DNA from: Clostridium pasteurianum DSM 525 = ATCC 6013
GTDB taxonomy: Bacteria; Bacillota; Clostridia; Clostridiales; Clostridiaceae
Direction: 5' to 3'
Assembly: GCF_000807255.1 (NCBI RefSeq)
Contig: NZ_CP009268.1
Span: 1,022,384 to 1,086,383 of the forward strand
DNA: 64,000 nt
Shown here: one piece after another, positions 1 to 8,500 of the stretch
Position numbering within the stretch: position 1 is the stretch's first letter
Layout: every line of letters begins with the position of its first letter
Position numbers and translations under genes: made by a program
The notes under the pieces: generated by a model
The model's database searches: none
The model's input: the letters and a program-made list of their open reading frames with translations, nothing else
What the model was told of the DNA's origin: nothing

Positions 1-558
1 TTCAGATGCATTTATGATAGTATCTGTATATTCCTTTCTTACTTCAGAGCTCAAATCTTCCTTCTGTAATGCCATGGCATAACTTTGTATAACAGAAAGA
101 GGTGTTTTTATTTCATGAGAAACATTGGCAATAAAATCATTTTTGAGGATTTCTGTACTTCCCAATTCTTCTACCATTTTGTTAAAGTCTTCAAACATTA
201 CCTCAACATAATCTTTTTTTCCATCTTTGCGAAGGGGTGGAATCCATACAGAATAATCACCCTCTGCAACTTGTTTTGCTGCTTGGCTTAGGATATTCAT
301 GGGCTTATCATAGGCAATGTAACGCTGCCTTGAAGTTACAAGACAAAATATCAGGGCAACTATTGCCCAATATCCCATGATTCCAAAAATATAATTCCAT
401 GGTATGCTTTCCGGACGTACATAGGAGTTGTATATCATAGCTTGACCGGCAGTTAACACTGACAATATAAAATATGTCCATATAAATCCCATGACAGAGA
501 TATGTTTTGTATTAACCCTGTTATCTTTTTCTTTATTTTTACGTCTTTTTTTAATCAT
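1..558 (-). CDS. Sensor histidine kinase, partial (C-terminus beyond window)
   Basis: Membrane sensor kinase that would phosphorylate the adjacent response regulator. I translated 186 codons from the ATG at 558. They show a basic N-terminus, two hydrophobic segments (about residues 23-41 and 58-75), a HAMP-like linker and the HisKA phosphoacceptor box FIANVSHEIKTPLSV near residue 145, with H in SHE as the phosphorylated residue. The catalytic ATPase half lies outside the window. The start overlaps the regulator's stop codon (ATGA), so the two are translationally coupled. The family is VanS/PhoR-like; the ligand is unknown. Confidence 0.9.
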   Translation of the reverse strand, partial: MIKKRRKNKEKDNRVNTKHISVMGFIWTYFILSVLTAGQAMIYNSYVRPESIPWNYIFGIMGYWAIVALIFCLVTSRQRYIAYDKPMNILSQAAKQVAEGDYSVWIPPLRKDGKKDYVEVMFEDFNKMVEELGSTEILKNDFIANVSHEIKTPLSVIQSYAMALQKEDLSSEVRKEYTDTIINASE

Positions 559-1226
559 GACAATACCGCCTTATAACCAAGACCATGAACTGTTACAATT
601 TTAAAATCCTTGCAGCAGGAGAATTTATCCCGCAGCTTTGTTATATATACGTCTACAGCTCTAAGGCTGGTATTACTTTCAACTCCCCAAAACTCATCCA
701 TAAGCTGTGCTCGTGCAAAGGTATGTTTTGGATAGGATAACATTTTATAAAGAATATTAAATTCTCTTAATGTAACAGGAATTTCCTCATCATTAACGGT
801 TGCTGTCATTTCATCAGCATTCATAATAAGACTTCCTACAACAAGTTTTCTTTCGTTGGCAATATTTGCACGCCGAAGCAGTGCACCTACACGCATTAAA
901 AGTTCATCCATATTTATTGGTTTAACCATATAATCATCTATTCCTGCACGAAAACCTTTTTGCTTTGATGCAATATCATCACGAGCAGTCATAAATAAAA
1001 TTGGTATTTTTTGATTAATATTTCTGACAGTTTCAGCAAACTCAAAGCCATCTATTTCAGGCATCATAATATCTGAAATAATTAAATCATATAGACTATT
1101 ATACATATAATCATAAGCTTCACGAGGATTTAAGCAGCCTGTTGCACGGTAACCATTATTATTTAAATATGCACATACAATTTGATTCAATTTTACATCA
1201 TCTTCTACTACAAGTATATTTACCAT
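555..1226 (-). CDS. OmpR-family response regulator
   Basis: Transcription factor of the two-component pair with the downstream kinase. The N-terminal receiver domain (about 1-115) has the acidic pair ED near residue 8-10, phospho-accepting D52 in SDIMMP, T80 and K102 in VKP. The C-terminal winged helix (about 128-223) ends in the usual VHGLGYKA hairpin. Length, 223 residues, is normal for the OmpR/PhoB class. It is transcribed before the kinase and overlaps it by four bases. No dedicated operator was identified in the 360 bases upstream. The target genes are unknown. Confidence 0.93.
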   Translation of the reverse strand: MVNILVVEDDVKLNQIVCAYLNNNGYRATGCLNPREAYDYMYNSLYDLIISDIMMPEIDGFEFAETVRNINQKIPILFMTARDDIASKQKGFRAGIDDYMVKPINMDELLMRVGALLRRANIANERKLVVGSLIMNADEMTATVNDEEIPVTLREFNILYKMLSYPKHTFARAQLMDEFWGVESNTSLRAVDVYITKLRDKFSCCKDFKIVTVHGLGYKAVLS

Positions 1227-1591
1227 AAAATATTCACACCTTTCTATTTAAAAACACTTTTTCTATAAATCGAAGTAAAAGCACTAGAAATCTATTTCAT
1301 CATATATTGTGTGCCATCCTATCATATTAATGTTAAAAAAATGTTAAAGTATATTATATAACTTCAAAAATTTTTCTATCAGATAGTATCTCATTGGACA
1401 ACTGAATTTATATAACAATTTAATATCACACAGATAAATTAGAATATGTATAATCTATACCTATAAATAAAAGTTATAGATTAATTTGATTAAATTTAAG
1501 CTTTCAAAATAATGATACTTAGGGTAATGTATTATTATAACATATCTAGAAGGAAGTCATAAAAACAAATGATATTGAGGGGGTGATGGTA
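1227..1591. other. Intergenic region between divergent genes
   Basis: AT-rich divergent promoter region between the response regulator (minus strand) and the DUF454 gene (plus strand). No RNA gene, repeat or convincing dyad was seen; the only clear signal is the GAGGGGG ribosome site at 1577-1583 serving the plus-strand gene. Confidence 0.5.
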
Positions 1592-1973
1592 ATGAAAAAA
1601 TATGTAATTTTTGCAGTTGGATGTATTTTGATTGTTATTGCTTCTATAGGAATATTTTTGCCAATTCTTCCAACTACACCTTTTGTTATTCTTGCAGCCA
1701 TGTGTTTTTCTGCAAGTTCTGAAAAAACTTACAGATTGCTTGTTAAAAATCGCTTTTTTTGGACCTTATATTGAAAATTACAAGAACGGTAGTGGAGTAA
1801 CGGTTGCAGCAAAGGCAAGAGGAATTATAATGCTGTGGGTACTGCTTATAATATCAGCCATTGCAATGCACAAACTTTGGTCAAGCATTATGTTTGCAGT
1901 AATTGGCAGTGCTGTTACAATCCATCTACTTCTATTGAAGACTAAGGGTTTGGAGGAGAGGTCTGATTCATAA
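1592..1973 (+). pseudogene. DUF454 (YbaN-like) membrane protein, frameshifted
   Basis: Small inner-membrane protein of the DUF454/YbaN family, function unknown. The first frame (ATG 1592, SD GAGGGGG eight bases upstream) reads a hydrophobic N-terminus with the family motif IFLPILPTTPF and stops at about 1774. The second frame continues the family sequence (FFGPYIENYKNG and two more membrane helices) to 1973. The frames join at a run of seven T at about 1754-1760; six T would restore one protein of about 127 residues, the normal family length. It is either a real frameshift, a slippage site or a sequencing error. Confidence 0.8.
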
Positions 1974-2038
1974 TATAAAAAATAGTGTTTTAGAATTAAA
2001 TTATATAATGCTTTTATTAAGTATGGGGAGGAAGATAT

Positions 2039-2590
2039 ATGGGAAATGTAAATCCTTTTATAAATTGTCCAAAATATGAGGCTAACAGCCTTATTCTTAG
2101 AAAATTAAACATAGGGGATAGTGAAGAATTATTTTCTTGCTATTCAGATCCTTTGGCTGCAAAATTTTTCAATGGTGATAATTGTGGTGATGATTTTTTC
2201 TATACTGACTTCGATAAATTCAAAAAATGTGTTGAGTATTGGATTAAATCATATGATATTCAGGATTTTGTACGTTTTAGCATCATAAATAAGCAGAACA
2301 GCAGGGCTATAGGAACAGTTGAGATATGTCCATCTTATAAATACTCTAAAGGAAAAGAAAAAATAGGAATTTTAAGAATTGATATAGAATCATTATTTGA
2401 AACAAAAGATTTCATGGAAGAGCTATATACTGTATTAATTGGTAATCTATATAAGGATTTTCAAGTGGATTTTTTACTGACAAAAGCTATTCCACAGGCA
2501 CAGGCTCGTATAGAAGTTTTAAATAAAAAGTCCTTTGCAGAAGCGGAGGCTAAATGCAATATACCTTTTGAAGATTATTATATTAGATAG
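2039..2590 (+). CDS. GNAT-like acetyltransferase family protein
   Basis: The N-terminal pattern LILRKLNIGDSEELFSCYSD resembles RimJ/RimL-type GNAT acetyltransferases, which acetylate amines using acetyl-CoA. The central strand RFSIINKQNSRAIGTVEI fits the GNAT beta-core. The usual R/Q-x-x-G-x-G/A acetyl-CoA loop is not clear, so the C-terminal half is diverged and activity is uncertain. The ATG at 2039 follows GGGGAGGAAG. A bidirectional terminator lies just downstream. A short stretch matching its codons around residues 101-109 recurs at 8752-8781. Confidence 0.55.
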   Translation: MGNVNPFINCPKYEANSLILRKLNIGDSEELFSCYSDPLAAKFFNGDNCGDDFFYTDFDKFKKCVEYWIKSYDIQDFVRFSIINKQNSRAIGTVEICPSYKYSKGKEKIGILRIDIESLFETKDFMEELYTVLIGNLYKDFQVDFLLTKAIPQAQARIEVLNKKSFAEAEAKCNIPFEDYYIR

Positions 2591-2600
2591 TTATTGAAAA

Positions 2601-2670
2601 AAAGAGGCTATTAATTTTGTTTTAATAAAATCAATAGCCTCTAGTATTTCCAGTTGGCATTACTAAATAT
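2601..2670. repeat. Terminator hairpin inside a 70-bp repeat, copy 1
   Basis: Stem GAGGCTATT...AATAGCCTC with T-rich flanks lies between convergent genes and can end both transcripts. The 29 bases after the stem (from TAGTATTTCCAG to AAATAT) are also conserved in a second copy at 6040-6109. The two copies are in the same orientation and differ at about eight positions, mostly in the loop. Confidence 0.8.
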
Positions 2671-2671
2671 A

Positions 2672-4126
2672 TTATATTAATGTATCTAACCTAACTATTG
2701 AAAGTACATAAATTTTTATTGCCTCTAACAATGAAGGTATATGCAATGCCTCATCCGGTCCATGTGCACCTCCGTGGCCATCTGGTAAAAAATCTATACC
2801 TTGCTTTTTAATATCTGGAAAACCAGGTCCAAAAGTAATGCCTTCCGGTAATACTCTGGAATAAGTTCCTCCACCCATAACATAAGGTTCTTTATGTTCT
2901 TCACGTAAACTATTATAAGTATCTGTCAACACCTTTACCTTAGCATTATCTTTTTCAATGAAATAAGGCTTTCTGTTTCTAACATCTAATATACGCACCC
3001 CATAAGGTTCAATTTTTAGCTTAAGAGCCTTGGTTATATCTTCTTCATTTGATGTAATAGGATATCTAATATCAATAAATAATTCTAATCCATTTTTAAA
3101 GGATCTTATAATTCCGCCATTTAGTGTAAGTTTACCAGATACTTCATCCTCAAATCCAATGCCTGCTCCAACTCCATTGTAGTCTGCTAAAAATGAAGAT
3201 AGAAAATCTACTGCTTTCTGGTCTTCATCTTTAAACAAACCGCTTTCCTTAAGTGCAGCAGCTAAAATACAAATTGCATTAAGAGAACCTTCAGGATTGG
3301 CTGCATGTCCTGAGCGTCCTTTAGCATATACTAAAATGCCATCAGATTGTTCCTCAGCTTTTACGTAATCTGAAATACTCTTTGAAACTCTATCCAAAGA
3401 TGACAAAACCTCTGGCAATGAAATATCTTTAATAAAGATTTCTGCATAATCAGGTACATTATTTTCTGCGGTTCCTCCCTTTAGATTATGAAGATATTTT
3501 CCTGTTGGTATAAATAATCTGCCATTAAATCCGCCTTTCTGTCCATGGCATACTGGAAAATTACCATCTAAAACCAGGGAGACCAATGGAACTTGTTTGT
3601 GCTGCACATAATATACCAAATCCGCCATACCAGTTTCCTCTGCACACCCATAGATAATATGTATACCATGCTCAATGGGAATATTTAAATCTTTAAATAT
3701 TCTAGCAACATACAAAGCCGCCACAGAGGCACCTTTATTGTCAGAAACTCCTCTTCCTATTAAAAAATCTCCCTTCCTAACAGGTTTATAGGGAGAATAT
3801 ATCCAATTATCCCCTTCAGGTACTACATCCAAATGACCTATAAGTCCAATGCTTTTTTCATAATCACCATAAACAATAGAACCTGCATATCCCTCATGAT
3901 TACTAGTATTGAATCCAAATTCCTTGCCGCGTTTAAGTGCAAGGTCTAATACCTTTGCACATTCTTTTCCAAAAGGTGCGCCTTTAGTATTTTCATCTGC
4001 TATACTTACACTTGGTATACGAACCCATGTTTCAATATCCTGTACTAGTTCTTCCTTATGTGCCTTAAGCCAGACTTCTACTTTCTTTAATAATTCTCTT
4101 TCACCATCATTTAATTCAATAGACAT
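2672..4126 (-). CDS. pepV: M20-family dipeptidase, PepV-like
   Basis: Cytoplasmic zinc dipeptidase releasing amino acids from dipeptides. The catalytic M20 domain has H98 and D100 in LIGHLDVVPEG, D129 in GVSDNKG, and the E163-E164 pair in GCAEETG. The C-terminal metal ligand is the His in PDGHGGAHGPDE. A lid/dimer domain lies between. At 484 residues it matches PepV/Sapep enzymes, which are longer than ArgE-type members. The start has a well-placed AGGAGG-type site upstream (reverse of tttcctcctt, 4131-4140). It stands alone, with a terminator repeat directly after its stop. Confidence 0.92.
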   Translation of the reverse strand: MSIELNDGERELLKKVEVWLKAHKEELVQDIETWVRIPSVSIADENTKGAPFGKECAKVLDLALKRGKEFGFNTSNHEGYAGSIVYGDYEKSIGLIGHLDVVPEGDNWIYSPYKPVRKGDFLIGRGVSDNKGASVAALYVARIFKDLNIPIEHGIHIIYGCAEETGMADLVYYVQHKQVPLVSLVLDGNFPVCHGQKGGFNGRLFIPTGKYLHNLKGGTAENNVPDYAEIFIKDISLPEVLSSLDRVSKSISDYVKAEEQSDGILVYAKGRSGHAANPEGSLNAICILAAALKESGLFKDEDQKAVDFLSSFLADYNGVGAGIGFEDEVSGKLTLNGGIIRSFKNGLELFIDIRYPITSNEEDITKALKLKIEPYGVRILDVRNRKPYFIEKDNAKVKVLTDTYNSLREEHKEPYVMGGGTYSRVLPEGITFGPGFPDIKKQGIDFLPDGHGGAHGPDEALHIPSLLEAIKIYVLSIVRLDTLI

Positions 4127-4199
4127 ATATTTTCCTCCTTGTATAATGTAGTCATAACATTCAATAGAAAACTATCTTGAATTCTAACGAACATTACAA

Positions 4200-4470
4200 C
4201 TCATTTCTTTTAATTTATTCGAAGATTTTCTACCCGATAGGGTGTACTAATCTCATCTAACTTAGTTTTCTATTTTTCCCAAGTGGGAATCCATACTAGT
4301 AAATATTGATGTATAATATCTCCTGAATAGAAGATAGATGTATTCCTCCTGGGAAGTAACTCTAACGAGTCATTGATACCCGAAAATTAGCGTATCATTC
4401 CATCAGTGAGAGTTCTATGTTTAGCTGGTTGGGTTTCCCTTTGGGAATTACCCGTGTCACAAACAAGGTT
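4200..4470 (+). ncRNA. Candidate IS110 bridge RNA region
   Basis: In IS110-type elements the non-coding end beside the recombinase gene encodes a structured RNA with target-binding and donor-binding loops. This 5' end is about 340 bases long and has more G and C than its surroundings. Hairpins are visible at 4276-4289 (TTCCC/GGGAA) and at 4431-4453 (GGGT-TTCCC/GGGAA-TT-ACCC). A third TGGGAA motif lies near 4348. The loops were not matched to target sequence, so exact boundaries and function are inference. Confidence 0.45.
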
Positions 4471-4533
4471 ATAGAATTACTGATAGAAATGGAATATCTA
4501 TTCTATCTCACAAAGCAAAGGAGATATTATTTT

Positions 4534-5829
4534 ATGAGTAAATTTTTTTATAGACCAATAGTTGGAATCGATGTATCAGCAGACTTTTCAGTAGTTGCTA
4601 TACTAGCACCTGACGGTGAAGTTTATAGAAAGCCTTTTAAAATTAAGCACAATAGAAATGGTTTTGATTACCTAGTAGATCAAATAAAAAAAGCGGAAGA
4701 AGAGTTTAACATGAAAACGGCAATTTTCATGGAATCTACTGGTGTATACCATCTTACTCTTTTCCACTTTCTTAGGGATACATTTGAAACATGTATCTTA
4801 AATCCACTCATTACTAATTGTAACAAGAATGGAGACATAAGAAAAGTGAAAAATGATAAAAAAGATGCATTAACCATTGCTAAAATAGGCAAATTTCAAA
4901 ATGTTAAATATACTTCTGCATTTGATATTGAAATTTATACCTTAAAAGCTCTCTGTAGAGATTACTATAAGTTTACTGATAGTAAATCTACTTTTAAGAA
5001 AAAGCTTTCTACCGACTTAAAAATTATTTTTCCTAGCTATAGCTCTGTTTTTTCAAACATTACTTGCAAAACATCAATAGCAATTTTAAAAGAATATTCA
5101 AGTCCTAAAGCTATCTTAAATGCTGATAAAAATGAGTTAATAGATCTTATTCGCAGTCATTCAAGAAAAGGACTAACATATAGTGAAAAAATCTATAAAA
5201 AGCTAATTGATGCTGCTGAAGAAGCTATTTACATTGGTCTTAAATCGCCTAGCCTGTTTGTAAAAATCATGAACACAATTTCTGTAATAGAAACTTTAGA
5301 AAATCAGCTTAACAATTTATTAAATGAAATTCATTCATTGATGAAAAGCAATAGGATTTCAGAGCAATTTAAGAAAAATGTTCAATTGATTTACTCAATA
5401 CCAGGTATTGGTGAATTAACTGCCATCACAATAATGAGTGAAATAGGCAATATTAAAGGTTTTGTAAAAGCTAAACATTTAGTTGCTTACTTTGGTATTG
5501 ACCCATCTGTCAATCAATCTGGTAAGTTTAACAGTAATAAAAATACTATGTCTAAACGTGGTACCAGAATAGGCAGAAGAGCCTTATATGCTGTGGCATT
5601 AGCATCCATACGAACCAGTAGAAGCGGTGAACCTATAAACAAAGTTTTACTTACCTACTATAAAGAAAACCTAAATGGTAAAAGCAAAAAGGTTGCTTTA
5701 GTGGCAATAATGCATAAACTTGTTAATTACATATTCTCCGTCCTAAGGAACCAAAAAGAGTATGAAATACGTGATCCTAAAATACATATTAAAATGTATC
5801 TTAATAATGGTTCTACTACAGCAGCCTAA
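4534..5829 (+). CDS. IS110-family transposase (DEDD recombinase)
   Basis: Recombinase that excises and integrates the element. The N-terminal RuvC-like domain shows D13 in GIDVS, E67 in MESTGVYH, and D108/D111 in KNDKKDA. A coiled central region follows. The C-terminal transposase_20 domain begins at IYSIPGIGELTAITI and contains the conserved Ser-rich stretch before KRGTRIGRRAL. I chose ATG 4534 because AAAGGAG lies at 4517-4523; an upstream in-frame start at 4417 would read through the structured non-coding end. The product is 431 residues, normal for the family. Confidence 0.93.
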   Translation: MSKFFYRPIVGIDVSADFSVVAILAPDGEVYRKPFKIKHNRNGFDYLVDQIKKAEEEFNMKTAIFMESTGVYHLTLFHFLRDTFETCILNPLITNCNKNGDIRKVKNDKKDALTIAKIGKFQNVKYTSAFDIEIYTLKALCRDYYKFTDSKSTFKKKLSTDLKIIFPSYSSVFSNITCKTSIAILKEYSSPKAILNADKNELIDLIRSHSRKGLTYSEKIYKKLIDAAEEAIYIGLKSPSLFVKIMNTISVIETLENQLNNLLNEIHSLMKSNRISEQFKKNVQLIYSIPGIGELTAITIMSEIGNIKGFVKAKHLVAYFGIDPSVNQSGKFNSNKNTMSKRGTRIGRRALYAVALASIRTSRSGEPINKVLLTYYKENLNGKSKKVALVAIMHKLVNYIFSVLRNQKEYEIRDPKIHIKMYLNNGSTTAA

Positions 5830-6039
5830 CGGCTAAAAACTTAAAGACTAATCATCTTACAATTAATTCCATTGTTCGTGCTTTTTCAATGGATTATTTG
5901 CTATGCAAATTTTTACTCATAAATTATTTTTTTAATTTTTATTGACTTTTACTAGCTGGTCTAATTATTTAACTAAATTGTTTTTGATTTTGGAAATAGA
6001 TCCATTGCCTTATGATTTTATAATTATTTTATTAAAGCA

Positions 6040-6109
6040 AAAGAGGCTATTGATTTTGCCTTCACAAAATCAATAGCCTCTAGTATTTCCAGTTGGCATT
6101 ACTAAATAT
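6040..6109. repeat. Terminator hairpin inside a 70-bp repeat, copy 2
   Basis: A perfect 16-bp stem GAGGCTATTGATTTTG/CAAAATCAATAGCCTC is followed by the same 29-base tail as the copy at 2601-2670. It lies in the 447-base gap between the IS110 transposase and the MutS2-like gene, and could terminate the latter. Apart from this copy and the IS end near 5867-5890, I see nothing in the gap. Confidence 0.8.
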
Positions 6110-6276
6110 TTCTTATAATTCTATTATATCAAAGTAAAATGAATATAAAAGCTTTAGTTTTAATAATTTTATTTACTTTAACAAGTTGTAGAGCACTATA
6201 GTAATAAGAAAAATGATCTAAAGTATTAAGGAGTATAAGTAAATTTCTGCGTGCATCTATCTATATTATATGCTAT

Positions 6277-8166
6277 TTATTTTAAATGATTTTTTTTAAG
6301 TTTCTTTAAAGCCTTTTTGGACCCTCTTTCTATATCCCTTTCAAGCTTTCTTTCTTTAAAGTTAACAAATAATTGATTTAAGTCATATCCCTCTGGATAT
6401 AGCTCTGAGGCCTTAATTTCTAATTTTAATCTCGTGTAATTTACATTAACAAATTCTTTGTTAAATAAAATAGTTATATTATTATATATATCCTTTTCTT
6501 TGTAAACAATGGCACTTTCGTTCTTATCCACCCAAAGGACCTTATCTCCTATAACAAACTCATATATTTCACCTTTATCTTCTTCAATATCTTTTTTCTT
6601 ATTAACCTTGCTATCCCTTACTAGCTCATAATTATAATCCTTATTTTCTATATATCTTCTAGCTCTTTCAATTATATTATCTGAAATTCCCATTTTCTTT
6701 GATATATAAAGAGCATTACTATCTCCTGTTTTTCCTATATTAAGCTTATATAATGGCTCTAAGGTGTCTTTTCTAAATTCCATAGCTGCATTTTCAAAGT
6801 CTGGATGTTGCTCGGAGAAGTTTTTAATCTCTCCATAATGTGTTGTTGATACTGTTATGCATCCCTTATGGTACAATTCCTCTAAAATAGATATGGCTAA
6901 AGCTGCACCTTCATTTGGCTCTGTTCCACTACCAATTTCATCAAACAATAATAATGTTGATTTAGTACTTTCTTTTATTATATATGCTAGATTTTTCACA
7001 TGAGATGAAAAAGTACTTAAGGCATTTTCGATACTTTGATTATCTCCTATATCTACAAATATATTGTTAAATATAGATATTTCTGTACCTTCTTTAGCCT
7101 TTATATGAAATCCTGATTGAGTTGCAAGAGTTAACATTCCTAAGGTTTTTAATACTATTGTTTTTCCTCCGGCATTAGGTCCCGTGATTATTAGTGATCT
7201 ATAATCTTTTCCTATTTCGAAATCTAATGGTACTCCATTTTTAATTAAAGGATAGCTGCCTTTAATTATTTTTATATAACCATACTCATTTAGTTTAGGC
7301 TTTATTCCTTCTATATCACTACTGTACCTTGCTTTTGCCCAAATCATATCATACTCAGATATTACATCAATATTCATTTTAATTTCTTTTATTCTTTCAT
7401 ATAACATCTCCGTTAAAGTAGCTAATATTTTATATTCTTCCATAGCCTCTTCAATTTTTAGGGTTGCTAGCTCAGAAGTATATTTGGCTATTACATTTGG
7501 TTCTATAAATACGGTACTACCCTTTAGCGAGGTTTCAATAACTTCACCTTGCACTTGATTTTTAAAGGCAGCTTTTATAGGTATGGTATATTTTCCATTT
7601 CTTTGGCTTATAAAAAATTCTTGTATATAATCTTTATTTGTAGGATTTTTTAGGAATTTTTCAAGTTTTCCCTTTATTTGACCTTCACATATGTCAATAT
7701 GTTTTCTTATTTTTTTAAGTTCCTTTGAAGCACTTGAATCTATTCTATTTCCTGATATTGATATATTTATTTCCTCTTCTATATAACTTAAATCTGTTAT
7801 ATTTAAGCTATATGCACTCAAAGTAGGGGCATAACCTTCCTTATCCTTCATAAATAATTTAAGCTTTCTGCAACCTCTTAAAAAATTTTCTATCATGCTT
7901 AAATCCTCTGGAGCTAATGATGCACCTTTTTCCATTTTTTCTATAAGCGGGATCACATTAAATATTCCATCAAAAGGTATATGATAAGAAGCATCTAAAA
8001 GTGCTCTTCCTTCAGAGGTCTCATCCAATCTTCTACTTACTACTTTTATATTTGTACTTGGTTCTAATTTATCTAATAAGGCTTTGCCTAAGCCGCTTAC
8101 ACAATAACCTTTTACTATTTCCTTTAATTCATAGTAATGTAGTTTTTCTAATGTTGTATTATCCAT
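6277..8166 (-). CDS. MutS2-like ATPase lacking the Smr domain
   Basis: Homologue of MutS2, an ABC-type ATPase known in Bacillus to bind and split collided ribosomes. It has the MutS core and clamp helices (about 1-290). The ATPase carries Walker A GPNAGGKT (329-336), signature STFSSH (384-389), Walker B LLLFDEIGSG (405-414) and H-loop STTHYGE (440-446). A small KOW-like barrel (about 535-590) is followed by a Lys/Arg-rich tail. Full MutS2 is near 780 residues and ends in an Smr nuclease domain, absent here at 629 residues. ATG 8166 follows GAGGAAGG. It is a single gene controlled by an upstream leader ORF and terminator, which points to a translation-stress or antibiotic role rather than DNA repair. 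Confidence 0.88.
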   Translation of the reverse strand: MDNTTLEKLHYYELKEIVKGYCVSGLGKALLDKLEPSTNIKVVSRRLDETSEGRALLDASYHIPFDGIFNVIPLIEKMEKGASLAPEDLSMIENFLRGCRKLKLFMKDKEGYAPTLSAYSLNITDLSYIEEEINISISGNRIDSSASKELKKIRKHIDICEGQIKGKLEKFLKNPTNKDYIQEFFISQRNGKYTIPIKAAFKNQVQGEVIETSLKGSTVFIEPNVIAKYTSELATLKIEEAMEEYKILATLTEMLYERIKEIKMNIDVISEYDMIWAKARYSSDIEGIKPKLNEYGYIKIIKGSYPLIKNGVPLDFEIGKDYRSLIITGPNAGGKTIVLKTLGMLTLATQSGFHIKAKEGTEISIFNNIFVDIGDNQSIENALSTFSSHVKNLAYIIKESTKSTLLLFDEIGSGTEPNEGAALAISILEELYHKGCITVSTTHYGEIKNFSEQHPDFENAAMEFRKDTLEPLYKLNIGKTGDSNALYISKKMGISDNIIERARRYIENKDYNYELVRDSKVNKKKDIEEDKGEIYEFVIGDKVLWVDKNESAIVYKEKDIYNNITILFNKEFVNVNYTRLKLEIKASELYPEGYDLNQLFVNFKERKLERDIERGSKKALKKLKKNHLK

Positions 8167-8251
8167 TTTAAAATTCCTTCCTCAACTTTATTCAAGTCAA
8201 CGAAACCTAGATAGATTTCAGTTTCAAGCCATAATGTTCATTGTAAAATAA

Positions 8252-8279
8252 AAAAGCTATGGAGATATTCCACAGCTTT
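8252..8279 (-). terminator. Intrinsic terminator (attenuator) in the mutS2-like leader
   Basis: On the minus strand AAAGCTGTGGA pairs with TCCATAGCTTT around a five-base loop and is followed by six T. It lies 86 bases before the start codon of the MutS2-like gene and 10 bases after the leader ORF stop, so it would end transcription before the gene unless disrupted. The upper part of its 5' arm (GTGGA) can pair instead with TCCAC inside the leader ORF. Confidence 0.85.
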
Positions 8280-8289
8280 AATTGCTCTC

Positions 8290-8373
8290 TTAATAAAGGG
8301 TAATAAACCCCCAAAGTAGTTTCGTGGACTTGTATCTATAAATAGTAATCAATTCCATAACAATTAAAGGCAT
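8290..8373 (-). CDS. Leader peptide ORF (27 aa) of the mutS2-like attenuator
   Basis: Short ORF beginning MPLIVMELIT and ending FITLY, preceded by AAGGGTGA four bases before ATG 8373. Codons 15-17 contain TCCAC, complementary to the 5' arm of the terminator at 8252-8279, and the stop codon is 10 bases before that arm. A GGGT/ACCC pair lies in the last codons. This is the geometry of ribosome-mediated attenuators in front of antibiotic-resistance genes. A drug-stalled ribosome would change which hairpin forms. The peptide itself probably has no separate function. The inducing signal is unknown. Confidence 0.7.
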   Translation of the reverse strand: MPLIVMELITIYRYKSTKLLWGFITLY

Positions 8374-8471
8374 TTCACCCTTAATTTTAGAATTAATATT
8401 AAGTTACCTATTTTAGATACTAAACACTCACAAAATTACCTCTCTTCTTTGAAATCTATCTATTTATAAGT

Positions 8472-8500
8472 AGTATATACTAAAATATGTACTTTATCAA
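8472..8500 (-). promoter_or_regulatory. Sigma-A-type promoter of the mutS2-like leader
   Basis: On the minus strand TTGATA (8500-8495) and TATACT (8477-8472) are separated by 17 bases, a near-consensus promoter. Transcription would start near 8465, giving a leader of about 215 bases up to the attenuator. Confidence 0.7.

Larger units (their letters stand above)
4200..5880 (+). mobile_element. IS110-family insertion sequence (ends approximate)
   Basis: The element consists of a long structured 5' non-coding end, one DEDD transposase gene and a short 3' end with the small inverted repeat CCATTG...CAATGG at about 5867-5890. IS110 elements have no long terminal inverted repeats, and I could not fix the exact core dinucleotide or ends from one copy. 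It sits between the dipeptidase promoter and the MutS2-like gene. The transposase frame is uninterrupted, so the element may be active. Confidence 0.7.

Noticed and set aside
4417-4533. N-terminal extension of the IS110 transposase
   Set aside because: The extra codons cross a strong hairpin and have no ribosome site, whereas ATG 4534 has AAAGGAG and the normal family N-terminus.
8252-8465. T-box or metabolite riboswitch before the MutS2-like gene
   Set aside because: The conserved T-box sequence and known riboswitch cores are not present. A ribosome-bound short ORF followed directly by a terminator explains the leader better.
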